Source: an uncultured Christensenella sp. (GTDB lineage: Bacteria; Bacillota; Clostridia; Christensenellales; UBA3700). From it: a DNA stretch of 64,000 nt. The position numbers and the translations under genes were made by a program. Numbering within the stretch: the stretch's first letter is position 1; each line of letters starts with the position of its first letter. The notes under the pieces were generated by a model that made no database searches, had not been told where the DNA came from, and saw only the letters and a list, made by a program, of their open reading frames with translations. Shown here one piece after another: positions 32,933-42,166 of the stretch. Location of the stretch: contig CAJTYW010000001.1 of assembly GCA_910583995.1 (NCBI GenBank), positions 186,001 to 250,000 on the forward strand, given 5' to 3'.

Positions 32933-35566
32933 TTACTTTCTAGGGTTTTTAATATTTGCTTGCGCTGCTGCAAGTCTTGCAATTGGAACTCTAAATGGAG
33001 AGCAAGAAACATAATTTAAACCAACATTGTGACAGAACTCGATTGTAGAAGGGTCACCACCGTGTTCACCACAAATACCAAGTTTGATATTAGGTCTTGT
33101 CTTTTTACCATTTTGAATAGCGATTTCAACAAGTTTACCAACACCTGTTTGGTCAAGTTTAGCAAATGGGTCTGACTCAAAAATTTTTCTGCTGTAATAT
33201 TCGTCTAAGAATTTACCTGCATCGTCACGAGAGAAACCAAAAGTCATTTGTGTTAAGTCATTAGTACCAAATGAGAAGAATTCAGCTTCTTGAGCAATTT
33301 CGTCAGCAGTGATAGCTGCTCTTGGAATTTCAATCATTGTACCAACCATAAAGTCAATTTTAACACCGTGAGATGCCATAACTTTTTCTGCAGTTTTTGT
33401 TACAACATTTTTAACATACTTAAGCTCTTTAACATCGCCAACAAGCGGAATCATAATTTCAGGAACGATGTTGCCACCTTTCTTTGTATTAATTTCGATT
33501 GCAGCTTCAATTACAGCTTGAGTTTGCATTTCTGCAATTTCAGGATAAGTAATACTCAAACGGCAACCACGATGTCCAAGCATTGGATTCATTTCGTGCA
33601 AATCGTCAATTGTTTTCTTAAGTTCGTCAAAAGACAATCCCATCTCTGCTGCTAAAGCTTCAATTTCACTATCTTTGTGTGGTACGAACTCGTGTAGTGG
33701 TGGGTCTAAGAATCTAATAGTAACAGGTCTATCACCCATAGCTTCGTATAGTCCGATAAAGTCAGCTCTTTGCATTGGCAATAATTTGCTTAATGCTCTG
33801 CGTCTTTCGTCCTCATTTTTAGAAACTATCATTTCACGCATTGCAGGAATTCTGTCTTCAGCAAAGAACATATGCTCTGTACGGCAAAGACCAATACCTT
33901 CAGCACCAAACTCTACAGCTTGTTTTGCATCATTTGGAGTATCTGCGTTTGTTCTGATTTTTAAAGCTCTGCGATGGTCAGCCCATTTCATAATAGTTGC
34001 AAATTCACCGCTTACAGTTGCGTTAACTGTAGCAATTTTTTCGCCATAAATGTTACCTGTACTACCATCAATAGAAATATAATCGTTTTGAGTATACTTT
34101 TTACCGCCGATTGTTAAAACTTTTTCTTCTTCGTTAACAATAAGTTCTTGACAACCTGCAACACAGCAAGCACCCATACCACGAGCAACAACTGCAGCGT
34201 GAGATGTCATACCACCACGAGCTGTCAAAATACCTTCAGCGGCATACATACCTTCTATATCTTCTGGAGAAGTTTCAAGTCTGACTAAGACAACTTTTTC
34301 ACCTTTATTAGCTCTTTCAACAGCTTCTTCTGCAGAGAAAGCAATTTTACCACAAGCAGCACCTGGAGATGCAGGCAAACCTTTTGCGATTGCTTTTGCT
34401 TTTTTGATTACTTTTTCGTCAAAAGTTGGGTGAAGCAAAGCATCTAATTGTTTTGGCTCAATTTTTAAAAGTGCTTCATCGGTTGTAATCATTCCTTCTT
34501 CAACCAAATCACAAGCAATCTTCAAAGCTGCACGAGCTGTTCTCTTACCATTACGAGTTTGCAACATATAAAGTCTGCCTCTTTCAATAGTGAACTCCAT
34601 ATCTTGCATATCTTTATAGTGGTCTTCAAGTCTTCTTGCAATTTCAACAAATTGTTCATAAACTGCTTTGTTTGTCTCTGCAAGTTGGTCAATAGACATT
34701 GGAGTACGAATACCAGCAACAACGTCTTCGCCTTGAGCATTCATCAAATATTCACCATAAAGTTTCTTTTCACCTGTTGATGGGTTACGAGTGAAAGCAA
34801 CACCAGTACCAGATGTATCACCCATATTACCAAACACCATTGATTGTACGTTTACTGCAGTACCCCAGTCACTAGGGATATCATTCATTCTTCTATAAAC
34901 AATAGCACGTGGGTTATTCCAAGACTTAAATACAGCTTTTACTGCACCAATCAATTGCTCTTTTGGGTCTTGTGGGAAATCAATACCTTGGTCAGCTTTA
35001 AAGTAAGCTTTAAATTTAGCAATTAACTCTTTCAAATCGTCAGCTGTAAGCTCTGTATCAAGTTTAACACCTTTTTGCTCTTTTAATTCGTCAAGCATTT
35101 TACCAAATGCCTCTTTACCAACGCCGATTACAACGTCACTATACATTTGAATAAATCTTCTATAGCAGTCATAAGCAAATCTTGGGTCGCCTGTAAGTTC
35201 TGACAAACCTTCAACGCTTACATCATTTAAACCTAAGTTCAAAATTGTATCCATCATACCTGGCATACTTGCTCTTGAACCTGAACGAACTGATACCAAA
35301 AATGGATTTTTCTTATCGCCGAATTTTTTACCGGCCATTTTTTCAACTTCTGCTAGTTTTTCAAAAATTTCAGCAGTGATTTCATCATTGATTTTTTCAC
35401 CGTCATTATAATATTGTGTGCAGGCTTCAGTTGTGATTGTAAAACCTTGTGGTACAGGCATACCTAGTCTTGTCATCTCAGCCAAATTAGCACCTTTACC
35501 ACCAAATAACGCACGATTATTGCCGTCTGCTTCCATAAATAAATAAACAAACTTTTTCTTAGCCAT
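32933..35566 (-). CDS. ppdK: Pyruvate, phosphate dikinase
   Basis: Interconverts pyruvate, ATP and phosphate with PEP, AMP and pyrophosphate; in anaerobes it can run as a PPi-linked glycolytic step. N-terminal nucleotide-binding part (FGGKGANLAEMTRLGMPVPQ), the swivelling domain with its catalytic His (GGMTSHAAVVARGMG) and the C-terminal PEP domain (FGTNDLTQMTFGFSRDD, LGICGEHGGDP). 877 aa from the ATG at 35566, which follows GGAGG. Confidence 0.97.
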   Translation of the reverse strand: MAKKKFVYLFMEADGNNRALFGGKGANLAEMTRLGMPVPQGFTITTEACTQYYNDGEKINDEITAEIFEKLAEVEKMAGKKFGDKKNPFLVSVRSGSRASMPGMMDTILNLGLNDVSVEGLSELTGDPRFAYDCYRRFIQMYSDVVIGVGKEAFGKMLDELKEQKGVKLDTELTADDLKELIAKFKAYFKADQGIDFPQDPKEQLIGAVKAVFKSWNNPRAIVYRRMNDIPSDWGTAVNVQSMVFGNMGDTSGTGVAFTRNPSTGEKKLYGEYLMNAQGEDVVAGIRTPMSIDQLAETNKAVYEQFVEIARRLEDHYKDMQDMEFTIERGRLYMLQTRNGKRTARAALKIACDLVEEGMITTDEALLKIEPKQLDALLHPTFDEKVIKKAKAIAKGLPASPGAACGKIAFSAEEAVERANKGEKVVLVRLETSPEDIEGMYAAEGILTARGGMTSHAAVVARGMGACCVAGCQELIVNEEEKVLTIGGKKYTQNDYISIDGSTGNIYGEKIATVNATVSGEFATIMKWADHRRALKIRTNADTPNDAKQAVEFGAEGIGLCRTEHMFFAEDRIPAMREMIVSKNEDERRRALSKLLPMQRADFIGLYEAMGDRPVTIRFLDPPLHEFVPHKDSEIEALAAEMGLSFDELKKTIDDLHEMNPMLGHRGCRLSITYPEIAEMQTQAVIEAAIEINTKKGGNIVPEIMIPLVGDVKELKYVKNVVTKTAEKVMASHGVKIDFMVGTMIEIPRAAITADEIAQEAEFFSFGTNDLTQMTFGFSRDDAGKFLDEYYSRKIFESDPFAKLDQTGVGKLVEIAIQNGKKTRPNIKLGICGEHGGDPSTIEFCHNVGLNYVSCSPFRVPIARLAAAQANIKNPRK

Positions 35567-35636
35567 TTTGTCCTCCAAACAAATTAATAACTTATATATA
35601 ATATCCTACACTATTTTACCATTTATTTCAAGTGTT

Positions 35637-36386
35637 TTATATATAATTATTCATTTTATTATAAAATAAAAAGTATTCGTCAAAGGTTTTAAACCTTTTA
35701 GCCAAATTCTTACCTATAATATCCATTAATACTTTGATTGAACTAAGATAAGTCTTATTGTCAAATTCACTTTTTTCAATTTCGCCATTTAATAAACTTT
35801 TTAAAAACAAAATCACATTTTTTGATAGTTGTACTGCGGAAGAATCGTGACAATTGCCACATAACAGCCCGTTTTTTATGTAACTATAATAAAAATTGTC
35901 GGGATTGTTATCCCCACAATTCAAACAATTAATTTGCAAATTATACCCTGTTAGTTTTATAGCATTGTATAAAAATTTTGCAAACGCAATAAAATTATTT
36001 GTGCTTTTATAGCATAGTTCGTTTAAAAATTGCAATGTCAAAACAGCCAGTTTATCTCCGATTTCCCTATCATCTGCAATTTTATCCAAAATCTCCAAAC
36101 TGCATACTGCCGGATAATACTTGTCGATATCTGTCCATATACCATAAAAGCTATCGGTCAAATCGCAACCGATAACATTGTTATATCCGTTTTTACCTGC
36201 AAGATAGTATTTCCCAAAGCAAAATAAAGCACTTGCATATTTCAGCTTTGCTTTTGCTTTTTTAACACCTTTTAACGATGCCGTAATTTTACCTTCGCCA
36301 AACGCGTATAATGTGACTAATTTGTCATTGTCTTTATAATCAATGCTTTTTATACAAAGGCAATCAAAGGTTCTCTCCTTTTCCAT
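35637..36386 (-). CDS. recO: DNA repair protein RecO
   Basis: Recombination mediator that works with RecR to load RecA. OB-fold N-terminus (DCLCIKSIDYKDNDKLVTLY) and a zinc finger (CLNCG, then CGNCH). I use the ATG at 36386 (249 aa), which overlaps yqzL by 23 nt; the GAGGAG about 14 nt upstream is the nearest Shine-Dalgarno. It is upstream of ppdK by about 70 bp. Confidence 0.92.
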   Translation of the reverse strand: MEKERTFDCLCIKSIDYKDNDKLVTLYAFGEGKITASLKGVKKAKAKLKYASALFCFGKYYLAGKNGYNNVIGCDLTDSFYGIWTDIDKYYPAVCSLEILDKIADDREIGDKLAVLTLQFLNELCYKSTNNFIAFAKFLYNAIKLTGYNLQINCLNCGDNNPDNFYYSYIKNGLLCGNCHDSSAVQLSKNVILFLKSLLNGEIEKSEFDNKTYLSSIKVLMDIIGKNLAKRFKTFDEYFLFYNKMNNYI

Positions 36387-36486
36387 TATCTTTATCTTGC
36401 TCCTCACCCAAAGCCTTATATAACATATATAATCCAGGGTCACCAGTTTTTGTAAATTGCTGCCAAATTCTCTCTCTTATATCCAT
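36364..36486 (-). CDS. yqzL: YqzL-like small protein
   Basis: 40-aa ORF with GGAGGG in front of the ATG at 36486. The product starts MDIRERIWQQFTKTGDPGLY, followed by a Lys/Glu-rich tail. Its pattern (W-F-TG-Y-L-Y) and its place just before recO match the YqzL family, which is very often found between era and recO in Firmicutes. Function unknown. Confidence 0.8.
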   Translation of the reverse strand: MDIRERIWQQFTKTGDPGLYMLYKALGEEQDKDNGKGENL

Positions 36487-36631
36487 AAAAAGTCCCTCCA
36501 ATTTTAGTATTGACTCAAATTGATATAAAAATACAAGAAAATTTAAGCTAAATATTTTTGCGATTATTAATAGAATAATTAATTGTTAAAAAGATTAAAT
36601 TTCACTTTTGAAAAATTTAAGATTTTTATAA

Positions 36632-36649
36632 TTTAGTATCGATTTTTGA
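36632..36649 (+). repeat. Copy of recurrent intergenic motif
   Basis: TTTAGTATCGATTTTTGA, in the 240-bp gap between era and yqzL, which shows no other element. Confidence 0.45.
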
Positions 36650-36726
36650 CAGAAATTATATATAATAATTCTTTTTTGCTACTGTCAAACAACAAACAAT
36701 ATACTTAGTTTATTTATATAAATATA

Positions 36727-37620
36727 TTAAATATCCTTAATATTGTATCCTAATTCGTTAAGTAGTTGTTCTTTATCTCGCCAATCGTCTTTTACTCTAA
36801 CCCATAAATTTAAATACACTTTGCTATCAAGTAATTTTTCAATATCATATCTTGCAGAAGTACCAATTTTTTTAAGCATCGCGCCACCTTTACCAATAAT
36901 AATAGGTTTGTGTGCTTTTTTCTCACAAATCAAATCTGCATCAATATCAATCAAATTATCGTCTCTTTCCTTAAAAAGATTTATACTAACAGCTACACCA
37001 TAAGGCACTTCTTCACCCAAAAATTTCATTGCTTTTTCACGGATAATTTCGCTTACTATAAATCTCACAGACTTATCTGTTATCATATCTTCGGGATAGA
37101 ATTGTACACCTTCCTTCAAATTAGCTTCTATTCTCTCTTTAAGCAAATCAAGTTTTTTATTCTTCATTGCAGAAACAGGAATAATACTATCTATTCCGTC
37201 AATGTCTTTAAGTGTATTAATCATAGCAAGTACTTTCTCTCTGTCTGCAATATCCATTTTATTAATAACAACTATAAAAGGCACATTAGCTAATGCATAT
37301 TGATTAATTAATTTCAAGTCATTATCATCAAGATTTTTTTCGCCATTTATAACATAAATTACAATGTCTACTCCGTCAAGAGCAGACTCCACATTTTTCA
37401 TCATAAACTTAGAAAGTTCGTTTTTTGCTTTGTGAATACCTGGGGTATCAATAAATACTGCTTGATAATTATCCCCATTCATTATTCCTATAATTTTATC
37501 CCTTGTAGTCTGCGGTCTTGGGGAAACAATAGCAACTTGCTCACCCACTAAAGCATTAAGCAATGTTGATTTTCCCACATTAGCCTTACCTATAATTGTT
37601 ACGAATCCTGATTTAAACAT
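36727..37620 (-). CDS. era: GTPase Era
   Basis: 16S rRNA maturation GTPase. G1 GKANVGKSTL, G2 PQTTR, G3 DTPGIHK, G4 NKMD and a C-terminal KH domain (IIGKGGAMLKKIGTSARYDI). 297 aa. Downstream of ybeY as in many Firmicutes. Confidence 0.97.
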   Translation of the reverse strand: MFKSGFVTIIGKANVGKSTLLNALVGEQVAIVSPRPQTTRDKIIGIMNGDNYQAVFIDTPGIHKAKNELSKFMMKNVESALDGVDIVIYVINGEKNLDDNDLKLINQYALANVPFIVVINKMDIADREKVLAMINTLKDIDGIDSIIPVSAMKNKKLDLLKERIEANLKEGVQFYPEDMITDKSVRFIVSEIIREKAMKFLGEEVPYGVAVSINLFKERDDNLIDIDADLICEKKAHKPIIIGKGGAMLKKIGTSARYDIEKLLDSKVYLNLWVRVKDDWRDKEQLLNELGYNIKDI

Positions 37621-37715
37621 ATATTTTTCCTTTGTTCTATTTAGTTAGCAAAACGATATTTGCCGTTATTAAGTTTATTAATTATTTTAATCTTAAATAA
37701 TCTTTAGCTAAAAAA

Positions 37716-38192
37716 TTACTCTCTAAAAAATTTTGCAGTAGTTAACACTTGGTCTTCTTTAGCACGCATAACTTTTCGCATATCTTCTTCTATATGGTCA
37801 TAGCCTAACAAATGTAACAAGCCGTGAGTTGTCAAAAATGCAAGTTCACGAGTGACCGAATGTCCGTACTCAGTAGCCTGTTCTTCCATTATTTCGTGGC
37901 AAATAATAATTTCGCCAATATACAAAGTTTTATCTTCTGGAGACAAAATATCTGCATAATTTTTTTTATCAAATGGAAAAATTATATTTTCAAGCGCGGG
38001 ATAACTCAAAACATCTGTCGGCTTGTCCACTTGTCTAGTTTCCATATTTAACTTATGTATTTGATTTATATCTACAATTGAAATATCTGCACTTATTGCA
38101 TTTTGTCTTATGCCGTGCAATTTACATACTGTTTTGAAAACTTTTTTTACAATTTTCTCTTCTTCTTTAGACAAATTATAAAGTCCTAGCAT
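37716..38192 (-). CDS. ybeY: Endoribonuclease YbeY
   Basis: Single-strand-specific metallo-RNase for 16S rRNA 3' end maturation and ribosome quality control. The zinc motif is HGLLHLLGYDH near residue 125. 158 aa; GAGAGG before the start. Confidence 0.95.
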   Translation of the reverse strand: MLGLYNLSKEEEKIVKKVFKTVCKLHGIRQNAISADISIVDINQIHKLNMETRQVDKPTDVLSYPALENIIFPFDKKNYADILSPEDKTLYIGEIIICHEIMEEQATEYGHSVTRELAFLTTHGLLHLLGYDHIEEDMRKVMRAKEDQVLTTAKFFRE

Positions 38193-38260
38193 ATAACCTC
38201 TCTTTTGTATCTCTAAATAATTTAACTTTTGCTATTTTGTATTTTAACAAGACACAATAA

Positions 38261-39748
38261 TTATAATTTCTTTTTGTTATAGTCAATTCTCTTATGATAC
38301 ACTGCTGGTACAACCTTACAAATAGCAATTGAGATTTTTTGCAAATCTGAAAAAGTAATTTCTGAATTTTCAAATTGATGGTCTGCAATTTTTTCCTTAA
38401 TTACATTTTCTACAATAGCTTTAAGTTCGTCCATATTTGCTGTTTGTCTTGACCTTGTTATTGCTTCTACAACGTCTGAAATCATAACAATTGCTGCTAT
38501 TTTAGAAGTTGGTTTTGGACCTTCATACATATACAATTTGTCATTTACCGTACCTTCTGTAAGCAATTTCGCTTTGTTATGAAAATATTTAACAGTTGTA
38601 GTTCCGTGATGTTGCAATGCTACATTTGCTATTTCGTCAGGCAAATGCGCCTTTTTTAACATATCATAACCTATTTTTGTATGAGACATAATCATTTTTG
38701 CACTGTGCATAGGTATCAAATCGTCGTGCGGATTATAGCCTTGTTGGTTTTCTGTAAAAAACTCTGGAGCACTCAACTTTCCAATATCGTGATAAATACC
38801 GCAAGCTTTTGCAAGATAAGGGTTTTCGCCTATTGCGATAGCACAAGCTTCTGCCAGGTTAGAAACAATAATGCAATGGTTGAAAGTACCAGGTGCTTCA
38901 TTTGATAATCTTTGCAATAATGGTCTTGACAAACTGCATATTTCTGCAAGTTTAAAGTTAGTCCATACATTGAATATCTGCTCGTAAAGCGGAATTAATG
39001 CTGTGAATATGATAATCGCGATAAATCCACCAATGATTGAATAAGTATAAGATAAAATCAAATATTCAGGAGAAGTATTTACAATCATTGCAAGCAAAAC
39101 AATTGGTAATGATGCTACCAAGTTAATTGCTGCTGCACCCCACATTAATTTAAAACGTGAATAGTTACGTCTAATCAAAAACATAATTAACAAAACTCTT
39201 ATCATTGATACAATAAGCGATGTAGTAATTTCATAAAAAGTATTTGATAGCACACCTACTCTTCCGTAATCCATTACTGCATAAGACAAAAGCAATGTGG
39301 AAATTGTAACTACTAGTCCCATAAAGCCTGTTCTACCACCAATCATAATACTCAAAATAATTGGCAATACCGCAAGTGGTGAACAATATGGGCTTATCAA
39401 ATGGCTAAACAATTGACAGCAAACAACAGTAACAACAAGTGTAACACCTATTATTATAAGTTTTTTGTATGACTTGTCCTTTGACATATAAGTATAATAC
39501 TCATAAAACATTAATGTCGCAATAAAGTACACAGCCGCAATGATAAGTACGTCTACCCAGTTTGTATAAAGAACAGTCGTACTCCAATTGTAAGTAGTAG
39601 CAGCAGTAATTGCAAGAAAACAGCTTGTAATTATAATTGCACAAATTATAATTAGCTGTTGAACCCATTCTTTATGCAGAGTTTCCATTAATTCATCTTT
39701 ATTTATTTTTTTCTTTTTAATCGGATAACCCGCTCTCGTTCTTTCCAT
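38261..39748 (-). CDS. pgpH: HD-domain membrane protein PgpH-like, c-di-AMP phosphodiesterase, lacking the extracellular domain
   Basis: Seven-TM HD-family protein, 495 aa. The PgpH of other Firmicutes is about 700 aa with a large extracellular 7TMR-HDED domain after the first helix; here the first helix (LIIICAIIITSCFLAITAAT) is followed by only about 20 residues before the next one. The HD domain is intact (NHCIIVSNLAEACAIAIGEN, then YHDIGKL, MHSAKMIMSHTKIG and LQHHGTT). Expected to split c-di-AMP to pApA. Overlaps phoH by 32 nt; AGGAG precedes the ATG. Confidence 0.88.
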   Translation of the reverse strand: MERTRAGYPIKKKKINKDELMETLHKEWVQQLIIICAIIITSCFLAITAATTYNWSTTVLYTNWVDVLIIAAVYFIATLMFYEYYTYMSKDKSYKKLIIIGVTLVVTVVCCQLFSHLISPYCSPLAVLPIILSIMIGGRTGFMGLVVTISTLLLSYAVMDYGRVGVLSNTFYEITTSLIVSMIRVLLIMFLIRRNYSRFKLMWGAAAINLVASLPIVLLAMIVNTSPEYLILSYTYSIIGGFIAIIIFTALIPLYEQIFNVWTNFKLAEICSLSRPLLQRLSNEAPGTFNHCIIVSNLAEACAIAIGENPYLAKACGIYHDIGKLSAPEFFTENQQGYNPHDDLIPMHSAKMIMSHTKIGYDMLKKAHLPDEIANVALQHHGTTTVKYFHNKAKLLTEGTVNDKLYMYEGPKPTSKIAAIVMISDVVEAITRSRQTANMDELKAIVENVIKEKIADHQFENSEITFSDLQKISIAICKVVPAVYHKRIDYNKKKL

Positions 39749-40700
39749 CGTTTTCTCCTAATTTATAAAAATCATCATAAGCTTTGACTATTTTCATAAC
39801 CAATTCGTGTCTTACAACATCTTTTTCATTAAAATAATTCATCGAAATATCTTCAATATCCTTTAAAATTTGTGAGACTTCAATAAGTCCACTTTTTTTA
39901 CCATAAGGCAAATCTATTTGAGTAATATCACCTGTAACAACAACCTTACTACCTTCTCCAATACGAGTCAAAAACATTTTCATTTGCTCCCTTGTGGTGT
40001 TTTGAGCCTCGTCAAGTATTATAAAAGCATTTGCGATTGTCCTACCACGCATATAAGCAAGCGGTGCTACTTCAATTACTCCTTTTTCCATTAATCTATT
40101 ATACACTTCAAGACCTAACATTTCCGCCAAAGCATCAAAAAGTGGTTTTAGGTATGGGTCAACCTTTTGTCCTAAATCACCGGGCAAGAAACCTAATTTT
40201 TCTCCCGCTTCAACAGCAGGTCTTGTCAAAACAATTTTTTCCACTTGCTTTGCTTTATACGCAGCAACTGCCATAGCAACTGCCAAATAAGTTTTACCTG
40301 TACCTGCAGGTCCAATACCAAAAGTTAAGGAATTTGATTTGATTGCTTGCAAATATTTTGCTTGATTTATGCTTTTGGGCTTAATCGGTTTACCTTTATA
40401 TGTGTATGTCACCGATTCTGTCAAACTCTCAACATTTTCATATTTTCCGTCAAGCACAATATCCGTAATCAACCTTAATGTTGTTTTATTAATGTTTTCG
40501 CCTTTTTGAACTTTTTCTATAAGCGATGCAATTATTTCTTCAAATTTTTCTGCACTTGTGGTATCACCCAGTACTTTTAAACCATCGGTATCTCTAACAA
40601 CGCTTATATTTAGTCTTTTAGACAAATATTTAATATTACTATCGTATTCCCCAAAAACTTCTCGTAATTGTTCTGGTGTATAATCGTTTAAATTAATAAT
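39717..40700 (-). CDS. phoH: PhoH-like ATPase, with apparent ATT start
   Basis: P-loop protein of the PhoH family (GIGPAGTGKTYLAVAMAV; DEAQNTTREQMKMFLTR), probably RNA-associated with YbeY. The only ATG/GTG/TTG near the front is a TTG at 40625 with no Shine-Dalgarno. But the frame stays open upstream, and the extra residues (LNDYTPEQLREVFGEYDSNI) are the conserved PhoH N-terminus. GGAGG (40710-40706) lies 5 nt before an in-frame ATT at 40700, so I start there, giving 327 aa. The yqfD stop overlaps, so coupled re-initiation is also possible. The start is an inference. Confidence 0.85.
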   Translation of the reverse strand: MINLNDYTPEQLREVFGEYDSNIKYLSKRLNISVVRDTDGLKVLGDTTSAEKFEEIIASLIEKVQKGENINKTTLRLITDIVLDGKYENVESLTESVTYTYKGKPIKPKSINQAKYLQAIKSNSLTFGIGPAGTGKTYLAVAMAVAAYKAKQVEKIVLTRPAVEAGEKLGFLPGDLGQKVDPYLKPLFDALAEMLGLEVYNRLMEKGVIEVAPLAYMRGRTIANAFIILDEAQNTTREQMKMFLTRIGEGSKVVVTGDITQIDLPYGKKSGLIEVSQILKDIEDISMNYFNEKDVVRHELVMKIVKAYDDFYKLGENDGKNESGLSD

Positions 40701-41838
40701 AATGTCCTCCGTTATCTAATCTTTGTTCTGTTTCGTAAAAAATGTCAAGATATTTAACACCTTCTACCGTTTTTATCTCGTAATTTTTTGAAAGCAACTT
40801 TGCTTCACCACTCATTGCTTCAATAAATTCACTATCAAATTTGTTTTTTAGATTTTCTATATATGTATTCTGCTCAATTTCAACTTTTTTAAGTTCAAAA
40901 TACTCGAAAGTTACCACTTTTAAAGGTAAAACGCCAAACAATTTAATTTCAGTTGTAGCAACTTCAAAAAATTCATAAGGGATTTTGCCGCTCTTTAATA
41001 TAGTCAAATTATTAAATCCCAATTGCCTTTTTATACTGGATTTTCCCGTCTTTACAAAGGCGTAATTTTTATTTGGTATTACAAATCGTTTATGTGTATA
41101 AACTTTTCCGTAAACTTCTCCGTCAGCATTTACATCAATTCTATCCCCCGATTCTTCTCCGTCGGAAGGGGTATTATCCGCAATGTGATAACCACCAATC
41201 AATATATCGCCTGCTTTTACAACTTTTCCGGGCGCTACTTCACTTGTACCTGACCGCACAATAACTCTTGTTACTACAGCATCATAACGTGAAGTTAAAT
41301 CTTTTTTTGTTTCTGATTGCTTAGGATTGTCATTTGCAACAATCTTAACCATTAAAGAAAAACCTTCAATATAACAAGTTGCAAAACTGACTTCGTCCAC
41401 ATTATTTAAAATCAAGTTTTCAATTTCTTTTAAATTGATTTTGTTTTTTGGTATAACACCATTTAATTTGTTTTCATTAAGTAGTGTTTGAACTTTGTTT
41501 GCATAAATATCATTTTGAGCTTCTACTTTGATATTGTACACAAAGTTTGTTGACACAAGCAATATAATAAAACACACTACCGCTGCAATCATATATGGCA
41601 GATTTTTAAGACTATCACGCAAAGCTTTAGATAATCCACTATCTGCTTCAATCTCTACCTGTACGCTGTATATTTCTGCAAAATGTTTTACTGTTTTATA
41701 ATCTTTTGCGTTTACCCAAAAGGTTGTTTTTTCAAAAGTTACAAGATTATAAATAGTAATATTTTTGTTATTGAGTTTATTGATAAGACGAGTACGATTA
41801 CTGCCTGTTGCGACAACTTTGTATCTTGATAAAATCAT
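40693..41838 (-). CDS. yqfD: Sporulation protein YqfD
   Basis: 381-aa membrane protein of the YqfD family, required for efficient sporulation in Bacillus. A single transmembrane helix (MIAAVVCFIILLVSTNFVY) follows a cytoplasmic domain of about 85 residues, with a long extracytoplasmic part (VIVRSGTSEVAPGKVVKAGDI). Overlaps yqfC by 4 nt and its end carries the phoH Shine-Dalgarno. Confidence 0.9.
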   Translation of the reverse strand: MILSRYKVVATGSNRTRLINKLNNKNITIYNLVTFEKTTFWVNAKDYKTVKHFAEIYSVQVEIEADSGLSKALRDSLKNLPYMIAAVVCFIILLVSTNFVYNIKVEAQNDIYANKVQTLLNENKLNGVIPKNKINLKEIENLILNNVDEVSFATCYIEGFSLMVKIVANDNPKQSETKKDLTSRYDAVVTRVIVRSGTSEVAPGKVVKAGDILIGGYHIADNTPSDGEESGDRIDVNADGEVYGKVYTHKRFVIPNKNYAFVKTGKSSIKRQLGFNNLTILKSGKIPYEFFEVATTEIKLFGVLPLKVVTFEYFELKKVEIEQNTYIENLKNKFDSEFIEAMSGEAKLLSKNYEIKTVEGVKYLDIFYETEQRLDNGGHYY

Positions 41839-42083
41839 AGCTTTACCGCCTTAAAATTCTCAAGATTACCTGTCACAATCAACAATCCATTTTGCAGTTC
41901 TTTTATTACAAAATCATTCCCGTCAAACTCAAGCTTTATTTTGCCTGCTCTTATTTCTATATGCTCTCTGCTTTGATAAATTATCGATTTAAAATCTTCA
42001 ACAACAAACCCGTCATTTGTAATAGTTATTTTGTAGCCTAATTTTTCTTTTATTGTCTTATAAATATCGTCTAAATATGCCAT
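41835..42083 (-). CDS. yqfC: Sporulation protein YqfC
   Basis: 82-aa YabP/YqfC family protein (GYKITITNDGFVVEDFKSII, later LQNGLLIVTGNLENFK). The ATG at 42083 lies 5 nt after GAGG; an in-frame GTG at 42089 falls within the Shine-Dalgarno. First gene of the yqfC-yqfD-phoH-pgpH-ybeY-era run. Confidence 0.88.
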   Translation of the reverse strand: MAYLDDIYKTIKEKLGYKITITNDGFVVEDFKSIIYQSREHIEIRAGKIKLEFDGNDFVIKELQNGLLIVTGNLENFKAVKL

Positions 42084-42166
42084 AAACACCTCGCTATTTA
42101 ATTTTATGTTTAAGCATATTTGATTATTCAGTTATAACTAATTTAAAATTATAATAGACAAATAAT

